Positions 57,122 to 64,000 of a stretch of 64,000 nt of DNA are shown piece after piece; the first letter of the stretch is position 1, and each line of letters begins with the position of its first letter. This stretch comes from Nitrobacter winogradskyi Nb-255 (GTDB lineage: Bacteria; Pseudomonadota; Alphaproteobacteria; Rhizobiales; Xanthobacteraceae). Below the pieces are notes generated by a model, which saw only the letters and a list, made by a program, of their open reading frames with translations, was not told where the DNA came from and did no database searches. The stretch covers positions 2,260,001 to 2,324,000 of the forward strand of contig NC_007406.1 of NCBI RefSeq assembly GCF_000012725.1, given 5' to 3'. The position numbers and the translations under genes were made by a program.

Positions 57122-57207
57122 TCAGAGTGAGAGGGCGGCGCTTCGCTTCGTGACGGGTTTGGAGACCGAGAGAGAGGCTCTCGGCGCCCGTCGCGGAGTA
57201 TCCCGAC
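57122..57207 (+). promoter_or_regulatory. Structured 5' leader of parB-like gene (shared motif, copy 2)
   Basis: cagagtgagagggcgg, then GACGGG (57152-57157) paired with CCCGTC (57187-57192). The inner 7-bp stem CCGAGAG/CTCTCGG closes the same AGAGG loop (57173-57177) as in the ardC leader. The stem sequence differs from copy 1 yet still pairs, which is covariation. GTCGCGGAG follows in both. Confidence 0.6.
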
Positions 57208-59361
57208 ATGGCAAAGGCTGCCAGGAAGATCGTCTTCTCGCGCTCGCGCGACATCCCCTTCAACAAGCTCGTGCTCTCGGAGTCCAATGTCCGGCGAACC
57301 CGGCCGGAGGCCGAGCTCGACGAGCTGGTCCACGACATCGACCGGCGCGAGGACCTCGTGCAGGGCCTCAACGTCCGCGCCATCCTCGACGCGGACGGCA
57401 ATGAGACCGGCATGTTCGAGGTGCCAGCCGGCGGGCGCCGCTATCGCGCTATCGAGCGCCTGGTCAAGGCCAAGCGCTTCCCGAAGGACGGACTCGTCCC
57501 CTGCATCGTGCGCAAGTCCGACACCAGAATCCTCGCCGAAGACGACTCCCTCGCCGAGAACCTGCTGCGCGCCGGACTTCATCCGCTCGACCAGTTCCGG
57601 GCGTTCCAGGACATGCTCGACAATGGCATGACCGAGGAGGAAATCGCCGCGGCCTATCTCACGACGGTGCAGGTCGTGAAGCAGCGCCTCCGTCTCAACG
57701 CGGTCTCGCCCGTGCTGCGCGATGCCTATGCCGAGGAGCGCATGACACTCGACATGCTGATGGCCTTCACCGTCAACCCGGACCACCAGAGCCAGGAGCA
57801 GGTGTGGGAGGCCGTGCAGCATTCCTACAATCGGCAGCCCTGGCATATCCGCCAGTTGCTGACCGAGACCACGATCCCCGCCTCCGACAAGCGCGCGCGC
57901 TTTGTCGGCATCGACGCCTATGTCGCCGCCGGCGGTGCGGTGCTGCGCGACCTGTTCGAGGACGACGACGGCGGCTGGCTCGCCGACCCGGCGCTCCTTC
58001 ACCGCCTGGTCAGCGAGAAGCTGAAGGCGGTCGCGGACGAGATCGCCGCCGAAGGCTGGAAGTGGATCAAGATCGACCTCGACCTGCCCTACGGCTACGA
58101 CCACGGCCTGCGCCAGATCGGCGGCACCTTCGTCGATCTCACCGAGAAAGAGCGGGCCGAACGCGAGGCGCTGCGCGCCGAGTACGACCGGCTCGAAGCG
58201 GAGTATGACGGCGCCGACGAGCTGCCGGACGAGATCGACCAGCGCCTGGGCGAGATCGAGGAGGCGCTTGAAGCCTTCGAGAAGCGTCCCGTCGTCTACG
58301 ATCCCGCCGACATCGCGCGCGCCGGCGTCTTCGTCAGCGTCGATCGCGATGGCGACATCGTGGTCGATCGCGGCTATGTGCGGCCGGAGGACGAGGCGCC
58401 TGTCGCCGTCAACGGCAGCGGCGCCGAGGTCGTTCGCGAGCCTGACGCTGTCGATGCTCCCGCGACCCCGTCCGCTCAGCGCGCCGTCATCACCATCCGC
58501 GGCCAGGGCACGGACGCGGACGATGACGAGGAGGACGACGCCATCAAGCCGCTGCCCGAGCGGCTGGTGATCGAGCTCACCGCCCATCGCACGCTGGCGC
58601 TGCGCGATGCCGTAGCCAACCACCCGCAGGTCGCTCTGACGGCCCTCCTGCACAAGCTGGTGCTCGACGCCTTCAAGCGTAACGCGCACGGCTGCGCCGT
58701 CGAGGCGTCCGTCCGGGAGGTCCACTTCCCCGTTCAGGCAACCGACCTGAAGGACAGCGCCTCCGCCAAGGCCATCCAGGCGCGCATGGACGCCTGGAAG
58801 GCCGACATGCCGCTCGAGGACGACGACCGGCTGTGGAACTGGATCGCCGGCCTCGACGATGCGAGCCGTCTCGCGCTGCTCGCGCACTGCGTCAGCTACG
58901 GGATCAACGCTCTCTACGAGCGTCCGAATCCCCATAGCGGCTATGGCGTCACCCAGCATGGGCTCGACCGGCGCATGCGCGATGCCGATCGGCTGGCGCG
59001 CGCCACCAGCCTCGACATGGTGGAGGCCGGATGGCGGCCGACCGTCGCGAACTATCTCGGCCGCGTGACGAAGAGCCGGATCATCGAAGCCGTCCGGGAA
59101 GCGCTCGGCGAAGAGAAGGCTCAGCTCATAGATCATCTCAAGAAGCCCGAGATGGCGAAGGAGGCCGAGCGCCTGCTCGCCGACACCGGCTGGCTGCCGG
59201 AGCCGCTGCGGTCCGCCGATCCCGATGCGACGACCTCGGTCGATGTAAGCGGAGGTGAAGGCGATGAAACACTGCCGGCCTTCCTCGCCGACGATGAGGA
59301 CGAGCAGGCGGATGACGGCGAAGGCGATGCCGACGACCGGGCGATGATCGCCGCCGAATGA
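57208..59361 (+). CDS. ParB-like partition/nuclease-domain protein (copy 2, complete)
   Basis: A 717-residue DNA-binding protein of the mobile-element backbone. The ParB/Srx-like N-terminus is FNKLVLSESNVRRTRPEAELDELVHDI near residues 20-46, followed by GGRRYRAIERLVKAKRF and ADDSLAENLLRA. An HTH (TEEEIAAAYLTTVQVVKQRLRLNAVSP) lies near 145-172. An acidic stretch (DADDDEEDDAIKP) separates a C-terminal domain. It is a diverged relative of the truncated gene at 37877-39754, which lacks the last 90 residues. No parA is nearby, so segregation by a classical ParABS is not certain. Confidence 0.9.
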   Translation: MAKAARKIVFSRSRDIPFNKLVLSESNVRRTRPEAELDELVHDIDRREDLVQGLNVRAILDADGNETGMFEVPAGGRRYRAIERLVKAKRFPKDGLVPCIVRKSDTRILAEDDSLAENLLRAGLHPLDQFRAFQDMLDNGMTEEEIAAAYLTTVQVVKQRLRLNAVSPVLRDAYAEERMTLDMLMAFTVNPDHQSQEQVWEAVQHSYNRQPWHIRQLLTETTIPASDKRARFVGIDAYVAAGGAVLRDLFEDDDGGWLADPALLHRLVSEKLKAVADEIAAEGWKWIKIDLDLPYGYDHGLRQIGGTFVDLTEKERAEREALRAEYDRLEAEYDGADELPDEIDQRLGEIEEALEAFEKRPVVYDPADIARAGVFVSVDRDGDIVVDRGYVRPEDEAPVAVNGSGAEVVREPDAVDAPATPSAQRAVITIRGQGTDADDDEEDDAIKPLPERLVIELTAHRTLALRDAVANHPQVALTALLHKLVLDAFKRNAHGCAVEASVREVHFPVQATDLKDSASAKAIQARMDAWKADMPLEDDDRLWNWIAGLDDASRLALLAHCVSYGINALYERPNPHSGYGVTQHGLDRRMRDADRLARATSLDMVEAGWRPTVANYLGRVTKSRIIEAVREALGEEKAQLIDHLKKPEMAKEAERLLADTGWLPEPLRSADPDATTSVDVSGGEGDETLPAFLADDEDEQADDGEGDADDRAMIAAE

Positions 59362-59421
59362 CGGAACCCACGGCGGGGCGGCTCCGGCTGCTCCCGCCAC
59401 CCCTCGATCAGGAGCAATCCG

Positions 59422-59643
59422 ATGACCAAGCTCAGCTCGGCCACGCCTCGCCGCGTCGTATTCCAGTATCTCGTGCCCGTCCATGTCGAGGTCGAGGACG
59501 GCCTCGTCCGCAGCGTGACGGTGATCGACGAAACGCCCGTCGAGAACCCGACCGTTGTGGAAGGCGATGCCGACTATCTGGAGGAGGCGGTGAAGGCCGC
59601 CGATGACGGCCAGCCCTGGCCGTCCTGGCAGTTCGGCCATTAG
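59422..59643 (+). CDS. Small conserved backbone protein, unknown function
   Basis: A 73-residue acidic protein (RRVVFQYLVPVHVEVEDGLV, then RSVTVIDETPVENPTVVEGDA). No recognised domain. A GGAG lies before the ATG, and it follows the parB-like gene by 60 bases in the same direction. A GGCGGG/CCCGCC hairpin lies in the gap. Confidence 0.65.
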   Translation: MTKLSSATPRRVVFQYLVPVHVEVEDGLVRSVTVIDETPVENPTVVEGDADYLEEAVKAADDGQPWPSWQFGH

Positions 59644-59670
59644 CCCGACCTTCTCTCCATCCAACCAGTA

Positions 59671-59694
59671 GCCCGGCCACCGCGCCGGGCTTTT
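59671..59694 (+). terminator. Intercistronic hairpin with T-run, unit 1
   Basis: GCCCGG, eight bases, CCGGGC, TTTT. It is followed at once by gcgttttCAGGAGCCTG and the ATG of the next gene. Nearly the same unit recurs at 60596-60618. Confidence 0.65.
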
Positions 59695-59713
59695 GCGTTT
59701 TCAGGAGCCTGTC

Positions 59714-60424
59714 ATGCCCACCTATACCGTCGAAACGACCTACCGCGTACCGGTCTACCGGCAACGCACCTATGAGGCCGCAACACCAGCCGAAGCCTGT
59801 CGCCGGGCCATCGAGGACGATGACTGGTCCAACGACAAGCTCGACTACGAGGCCGCCGGCGAAACCTATGTCACCGGCATCTGGATCGGCGCTGACGCCG
59901 CCTATTCGGGTGAGGCCGTCCCGGTCCCATCGCACTTCGATGAGACCATCCAGCGGAAGGCCGCGCACTTCGAGGTCCTGTTCGGTCTCCTCAAGATCGT
60001 CGTTGCGGACCAGATCTCCCAGCGAGGGACGGACGCCTATTGGCTCGCACGCGCGAACGCCGCGGTCGCGAAGGCCGAGGCGATCCTTGCCGGTGCGCGC
60101 GATCCCGACGAGCCCCTCGCTCCGCCGCGGCCCTTCCATGTCCTCGCGCAGCTCCTGGAGGACCGCGTCCGCGACCAGATCGCCGCGATCATCGAGACCG
60201 ATCCTGAATTCGCGCATCTCACGGCGGACAGCGTAGCGGATGACGACATTCGCGCCGCTTGCCTCGCAGTCGCCGCAAGCATCGATCTCTCGGAGGAGAT
60301 CGGCGCCGCGGAATTCCGCGCGGCGCTCGCCGCCCTGCGAGCCCAAGAATTCGAAGGGAGGCTGAGATGTACGCCACCCATCTCCGCCTCGACGTCACAG
60401 TCCGGGACAGCGACCGCACGGTGA
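59714..60424 (+). CDS. Conserved backbone protein, unknown function
   Basis: A 236-residue soluble protein: MPTYTVETTYRVPVYRQRTY, EAATPAEACRRAIEDDDWS, then a helical region with DEPLAPPRPFHVLAQLLEDRV. The first 60 residues look like a small alpha/beta fold found in other phage/plasmid proteins. The ATG is preceded by CAGGAG. The last 58 bases overlap the next gene, so the true end may be less well defined. No function is known to me. Confidence 0.65.
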   Translation: MPTYTVETTYRVPVYRQRTYEAATPAEACRRAIEDDDWSNDKLDYEAAGETYVTGIWIGADAAYSGEAVPVPSHFDETIQRKAAHFEVLFGLLKIVVADQISQRGTDAYWLARANAAVAKAEAILAGARDPDEPLAPPRPFHVLAQLLEDRVRDQIAAIIETDPEFAHLTADSVADDDIRAACLAVAASIDLSEEIGAAEFRAALAALRAQEFEGRLRCTPPISASTSQSGTATAR

Positions 60425-60561
60425 TCCGCGCGGCACGGCGCAAGCTCACGCGATCGGCGCGGCGTGATCCGGCGAAGCGGGAGGCGCGCAAGCGCTTCTA
60501 CCGCGAGATGCTGGAGCATCACGCCAATGCGCAGCGCCTCGCCGGCGAATTCCGGCTCTGA
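60367..60561 (+). CDS. Small basic protein of the backbone, unknown function
   Basis: A 64-residue, Arg-rich protein (MYATHLRLDVTVRDSDRTVI, then RAARRKLTRSARRDPAKREARKRFYREML). The strong basic charge suggests nucleic-acid binding. Its start overlaps the end of the preceding gene; gggaggctgag provides a ribosome binding site. Confidence 0.6.
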   Translation: MYATHLRLDVTVRDSDRTVIRAARRKLTRSARRDPAKREARKRFYREMLEHHANAQRLAGEFRL

Positions 60562-60595
60562 CCCCGCCAACCGCCAACCCTTCTTTCTCCAACCG

Positions 60596-60618
60596 GCCCG
60601 GCCCCCGCGCCGGGCTTT
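60596..60618 (+). terminator. Intercistronic hairpin with T-run, unit 2
   Basis: GCCCGG, eight bases, CCGGGC, TTT, followed by gtcgtttCAGGAGCCTG and the next ATG: the same layout as at 59671. Confidence 0.65.
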
Positions 60619-60637
60619 GTCGTTTCAGGAGCCTGAC

Positions 60638-61063
60638 ATGGCTGACTTCTTCACGCACTTCTCCTGCCTCCTCGATGTCGGCACGCCGCAGAACGCCGCG
60701 CGTGCGCTCGAAATCTACAATCGCATGATGGAGGAGAACGCCGCCGAGGACCCTCTGTCCGAGGCGTTTCTCCTCTCCATCCAGCCCGAGCATGGCGGAA
60801 CGCAGATCTGGATTCGCGATGACACGACCGGCGATCCTCAGGCCGTCATCGAATTCGTGCTCCGCTGCGCCGAGGAATTCGGCCTCACCGGACGGTGGGG
60901 CTTTCAATGGGCGAATACCTGCTCGCGCCCGCGTGTGAATGCCTTCGGTGGCGGCGCGCATGTGCTCGATCTCGGCCGCCGCAGGACCGTCGCCTGGATC
61001 GCGACCAATGGCTGGCTCGACCGCACTTTGTCGGACGAGCGCGGAAAGCGAGGTGCGCGATGA
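60638..61063 (+). CDS. Conserved backbone protein, unknown function
   Basis: A 141-residue protein: MADFFTHFSCLLDVGTPQNA, RALEIYNRMMEENAAEDPLS, HGGTQIWIRDD, then WGFQWANTCSRPRVNAFGGGAHVLDL. It has a compact alpha/beta appearance with no known motif. It is preceded by the hairpin-CAGGAG unit and overlaps the next gene as ATGA. Confidence 0.7.
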   Translation: MADFFTHFSCLLDVGTPQNAARALEIYNRMMEENAAEDPLSEAFLLSIQPEHGGTQIWIRDDTTGDPQAVIEFVLRCAEEFGLTGRWGFQWANTCSRPRVNAFGGGAHVLDLGRRRTVAWIATNGWLDRTLSDERGKRGAR

Positions 61064-61302
61064 GCATCCCCGATCACGCGCGGGCGAATTTTGCGACGCT
61101 GCTGCGCGCGGCGGCTGACGGCAACCTTGCGCTCATGGAGTGCTCCGACGCCGTCACCGGCGAGGCGCGCTACGTCATCTGTGCCGTGAGCCGCGACGGC
61201 ACGGATTTCATGTTCACGCCGTTCGGCCATCTCGCCGACGGCAACCCCTTCGACGCCTACGTGCCGCCATCGGCAACCCTGCCGGACGAACCGACTCCCT
61301 GA
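61060..61302 (+). CDS. DUF6117-like small protein
   Basis: An 80-residue protein: MSIPDHARANFATLLRAAAD, GNLALMECSDAVTGEARYVI, CAVSRDG, FTPFGHLADGNPFDAY. This pattern belongs to a small family encoded beside strawberry-notch genes on rhizobial plasmids (DUF6117, from memory). It overlaps the preceding gene by four bases. Confidence 0.7.
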   Translation: MSIPDHARANFATLLRAAADGNLALMECSDAVTGEARYVICAVSRDGTDFMFTPFGHLADGNPFDAYVPPSATLPDEPTP

Positions 61303-61336
61303 TCCTCGCGTGCGTGGCGGCGCGCGGTGAAGGCTG

Positions 61337-61439
61337 CGTGACGAGAGGGAGAGCCTGGCCGGGACGGGTTTGAGCCGGTGCGGTCCAGAGAGAGCGCCGG
61401 CCGGCTCGCCCGTCTCCGCTCTCCCAGAGGTTCATCGAC
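61337..61439 (+). promoter_or_regulatory. Structured 5' leader of strawberry-notch gene (shared motif, copy 3)
   Basis: tgacgagagggagag, then GACGGG (61363-61368) paired with CCCGTC (61409-61414). Inside is GAGCCGG/CCGGCTC (61372-61378 with 61401-61407), enclosing a loop region that again has AGAGAG. It has the same outer stem as the leaders of ardC and the parB-like gene, with a longer inner part. Confidence 0.55.
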
Positions 61440-64000
61440 ATGACTCCATCCACTGCCTTCGCGGCCGCGGCGTCGCCGCTTGCATCGTCGGCTGATATCG
61501 CCCGCTGCATCGACGCAGCCGCCCACCTTCTTATTCCTCATCTTGAACAGGGTCGTCAGGTTGACGCGGCGATCCTTCGCGCCGCGATGGAGCGAGGCTT
61601 CGGCGGCTCCGATGCGTCCGGCGCCTGGGACTGGAAGACCGCCTACGACGCCTGCGAGGCCGCGACCGTTCTGTTTCTCCGCAAATTCGGAAAGGCGATT
61701 TTGCGCAAGGCCGGTTCTCCGGCCCTGGCCCTCTCCATGCTGGAGAAGATCGTCGGCCTCCTGCCGACGCATACGCGCCGCTCGGCCGAGAGCGAGGCCC
61801 TCCAGCAGTTCTCAACGCCGATCCCGCTCGGCCTCGCGGTCGCGACGGCCGCGGCGGTCACGCCAGCCGACCGCGTGCTCGAGCCTTCGGCCGGCACCGG
61901 CCTGCTCGCCATCCTCCCCGAGATTGCGGGCGGATCGCTCGTGCTCAACGAGCTGGCGGAGACCCGCGCCGGCCTTCTCGCCCTCCTCTTTCCGGACATC
62001 GCCGTGAGCCGGCATGACGCCGCGCAGATCCACGATCACCTCGATCCCGCCATCGTGCCGAGCGTCGTGATCATGAACCCGCCCTTCTCGGCGATGGCCA
62101 ACGTGCAGGGCCGCATGGCCGACGCCGCGCTCCGCCATATCGGCTCAGCACTGGCTCGGCTCGCCGAAGGCGGCCGCCTGGTTGCGATTACCGGCGCCAA
62201 TTTCGCGCCCGACGCTCCGGCCTGGCGCGACGCCTATGTCCGGCTTCAGGAGCGCGGCCGCGTCGTCTTCTCCGCGGCCATCGACGGTCGCGTCTATGCC
62301 CGGCACGGCACGACATTCCCAACGCGGCTCATCGTCATCGACAAGCGCCCGGCCAGCGATCCGACCGCGTTCCCCGATGCGCCCGGCGTCGCGCCGGATG
62401 TCGCCACCCTATTGGCGTGGATCGCGAAGCACGTTCCGGCACGGCTGCCGGTCGATGCCTCCGTCGGTCTGCCGGCTGTCACGACGCCGCGCACCGTTCG
62501 CGGCTACGTCGCCCGTACCGCACAAGCCGCAACGCGGCTGAGCCCCGCCGAGCCTGAAGGTGTCGAACTCGCCTACGAGACGATCGACTGGACGCCGCCA
62601 CAGGGGGCGCGTCTCTCCGATTCCGTCTACGAGGACTATGCGCTCCAGAGCATCCGGATTCCCGGCGCTCAGGACCATCCGACGCAGCTCGTCCAGTCGG
62701 CGGCCATGGCTTCGGTCGCGCCGCCCAAGCCGAGCTACCGGCCGCGCCTGCCGGCGAACATCCTGAGCTTGCTCTCGGGCGCCCAGCTCGAAACGGTGAT
62801 CTATGCCGGCGAGGCGCATTCCGGCTATCTCGCCGGTGCCTGGACCGTGGACCAGACCTTCGACGTCGTCACCGCCGCGCCCGAGGACGCCGAGGGCGCG
62901 GTCCGCTTCCGGCGCGGCTTCATGATCGGCGACGGCACCGGCGTCGGCAAAGGCCGCGAGGCCGCAGGCATCATCCTCGACAACTGGCTGCGGGGCCGCC
63001 GCAAGGCGGTGTGGATCTCGAAAAGCGACAAGCTTATCGAGGATGCGCAGCGCGACTGGTCCGCGCTAGGCATGGAGCGCCTCCTCATCACGCCGCTCTC
63101 CCGCTTCCCGCAGGGCAAGCCAATCACGCTGCGGGAGGGCATCCTATTTCTAACCTACGCCACGCTGCGCTCCGATGACCGCGGCGAAAGGCTTTCCCGC
63201 GTCAAACAGATCGTCGAATGGTTGGGCTCCGACTTCGACGGAGTGATCATTTTCGACGAAGCCCATGCCATGCAGAACGCGGTCGGCGCCAGGAGCGAAC
63301 GCGGCGATCAGGAGGCCTCGCAGCAGGGCCGCGCGGGCCTGCGGCTCCAGCACGCGCTCCCAGATGCACGCGTGGTCTACGTCTCCGCCACCGGCGCGAC
63401 GACCGTGCACAATCTCTCTTATGCGCAGCGGCTCGGCCTCTGGGGCAGCGAGGATTTCCCGTTCTCGACGCGCGCTGAGTTCGTGGAGGCGATCGAGGCC
63501 GGCGGCGTCGCGGCGATGGAGGTGCTCGCCCGCGACCTGCGCGCGCTCGGGCTCTACACCTCGCGCTCGCTCTCCTTCGACGGCGTCGAATACGAGCTGG
63601 TCGAGCATGAGCTGACGCCCGAGCAAACGCGCATCTACGACGCCTACGCCGACGCCTTCGCGATCATTCACAACAACCTCGACGCCGCCATGCAGGCGGC
63701 CAATATCACCGGCGGCAGCGAGGGCAGATCGGGCACGCTGAACCGGCAGGCCAAGGCCGCCGCGCGATCGGCGTTCGAGAGCGCCAAGCAGCGCTTCTTC
63801 GGACACCTGCTCACCAGCATGAAGACCCCGACCCTGATCCGCTCGATCGAGCGTGATCTCGAGCAAGGCCATGCCGCCGTCATCCAGATCGTCTCGACGG
63901 GCGAGGCCCTGATGGAGCGGCGCCTCGCGGAGCTGCCGACCGAGGAATGGAACGACGTCCGCGTCGACATCACGCCGCGCGAATACGTCCTCGACTATCT
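61440..64000 (+). CDS. Strawberry-notch-like helicase with N-terminal methyltransferase domain, 3' end outside window
   Basis: At least 853 codons, open at the right edge. Residues 100-330 form a Rossmann methyltransferase-like domain: VLEPSAGTGLLAILPEI near 145 (SAM motif I) and NPPF at 213-216 (the motif of N6-adenine methylases). From about residue 440 the strawberry-notch helicase domain begins: GDGTGVGKGREAAGIIL near 498 (Walker A variant) and IIFDEAHAMQN near 604 (DEAH), then VYVSATGAT (motif III). Such proteins are part of the large backbone of rhizobial plasmids and ICEs and may modify or protect the element's DNA; this is inferred. Upstream lies the shared structured leader. Confidence 0.9.
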   Translation, partial: MTPSTAFAAAASPLASSADIARCIDAAAHLLIPHLEQGRQVDAAILRAAMERGFGGSDASGAWDWKTAYDACEAATVLFLRKFGKAILRKAGSPALALSMLEKIVGLLPTHTRRSAESEALQQFSTPIPLGLAVATAAAVTPADRVLEPSAGTGLLAILPEIAGGSLVLNELAETRAGLLALLFPDIAVSRHDAAQIHDHLDPAIVPSVVIMNPPFSAMANVQGRMADAALRHIGSALARLAEGGRLVAITGANFAPDAPAWRDAYVRLQERGRVVFSAAIDGRVYARHGTTFPTRLIVIDKRPASDPTAFPDAPGVAPDVATLLAWIAKHVPARLPVDASVGLPAVTTPRTVRGYVARTAQAATRLSPAEPEGVELAYETIDWTPPQGARLSDSVYEDYALQSIRIPGAQDHPTQLVQSAAMASVAPPKPSYRPRLPANILSLLSGAQLETVIYAGEAHSGYLAGAWTVDQTFDVVTAAPEDAEGAVRFRRGFMIGDGTGVGKGREAAGIILDNWLRGRRKAVWISKSDKLIEDAQRDWSALGMERLLITPLSRFPQGKPITLREGILFLTYATLRSDDRGERLSRVKQIVEWLGSDFDGVIIFDEAHAMQNAVGARSERGDQEASQQGRAGLRLQHALPDARVVYVSATGATTVHNLSYAQRLGLWGSEDFPFSTRAEFVEAIEAGGVAAMEVLARDLRALGLYTSRSLSFDGVEYELVEHELTPEQTRIYDAYADAFAIIHNNLDAAMQAANITGGSEGRSGTLNRQAKAAARSAFESAKQRFFGHLLTSMKTPTLIRSIERDLEQGHAAVIQIVSTGEALMERRLAELPTEEWNDVRVDITPREYVLDY

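Noticed and set aside
56512..59664. 1,050-codon minus-strand frame opposite ardC, DUF2958 and the parB-like gene
   Set aside because: It is an antisense shadow of three well-supported genes in GC-rich DNA, with no domain.

Overview
The window is alphaproteobacterial DNA, most likely from the Bradyrhizobium/Nitrobacter family. The evidence is the NarG/NxrA-type molybdoenzyme, a Trb-type conjugation operon, a ROSE RNA thermometer before an hsp20 gene, a Usg protein and a typical rhizobial ICE/plasmid backbone (ArdC, DUF2958, ParB-like, strawberry-notch). A NarG/NxrA subunit next to a DabA inorganic-carbon transporter subunit, in IS-rich DNA, would suit an autotrophic nitrite oxidiser such as Nitrobacter. 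The genus is an inference, not something the sequence proves.

Layout. 1-9 kb holds the 5' two thirds of a NarG/NxrA gene (minus strand), an orphan dabA, two small tandem paralogues of unknown function and a luciferase-like oxidoreductase. 9-17 kb is an iron-siderophore uptake cluster: a TonB receptor, a periplasmic binding protein, an ATPase, a permease and a second TonB receptor that has lost its 5' end at an IS21 derivative. 18-20 kb is a hipBA toxin-antitoxin pair with related palindromes on both sides.

20.7-37.9 kb is bounded by two apparently identical 1,510-bp IS3-family copies in opposite orientation. Inside lie three damaged genes (DUF5677-like, AlbA_2, HEPN-like), an intact AAA+ ATPase/subtilase pair that looks like a defence module, and a remnant Trb operon (trbE partial, then trbJ-K-L-F-G-I and DUF2274). 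37.9-44 kb carries a truncated ParB-like gene, an alpA regulator split by an IS630 element, a frameshifted tyrosine integrase and a second IS630 copy. This is the wreck of an integrative element.

44.5-54.2 kb carries a Fic protein and then a stress block: glycogen-debranching-type glucosidase, glycosyltransferase, groEL-groES with a CIRCE-like operator, a small conserved protein, a frameshifted usg, and two hsp20 genes, the first with an RpoH-like promoter and a ROSE-type thermometer. After another IS3-family element (54.3-55.6 kb), 55.7-64 kb is the intact backbone of a second mobile element: ardC, DUF2958, a second ParB-like gene, small conserved genes and a large methyltransferase/helicase that runs off the right edge.

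The most interesting unexplained signal is a structured leader shared by ardC, the second parB-like gene and the strawberry-notch gene. It has the same outer stem and, in two cases, the same pentaloop, with inner stems of different sequence that still pair. Single-base lesions (four frameshifts and one stop) are confined to accessory genes between 22 and 53 kb and should be checked against reads.
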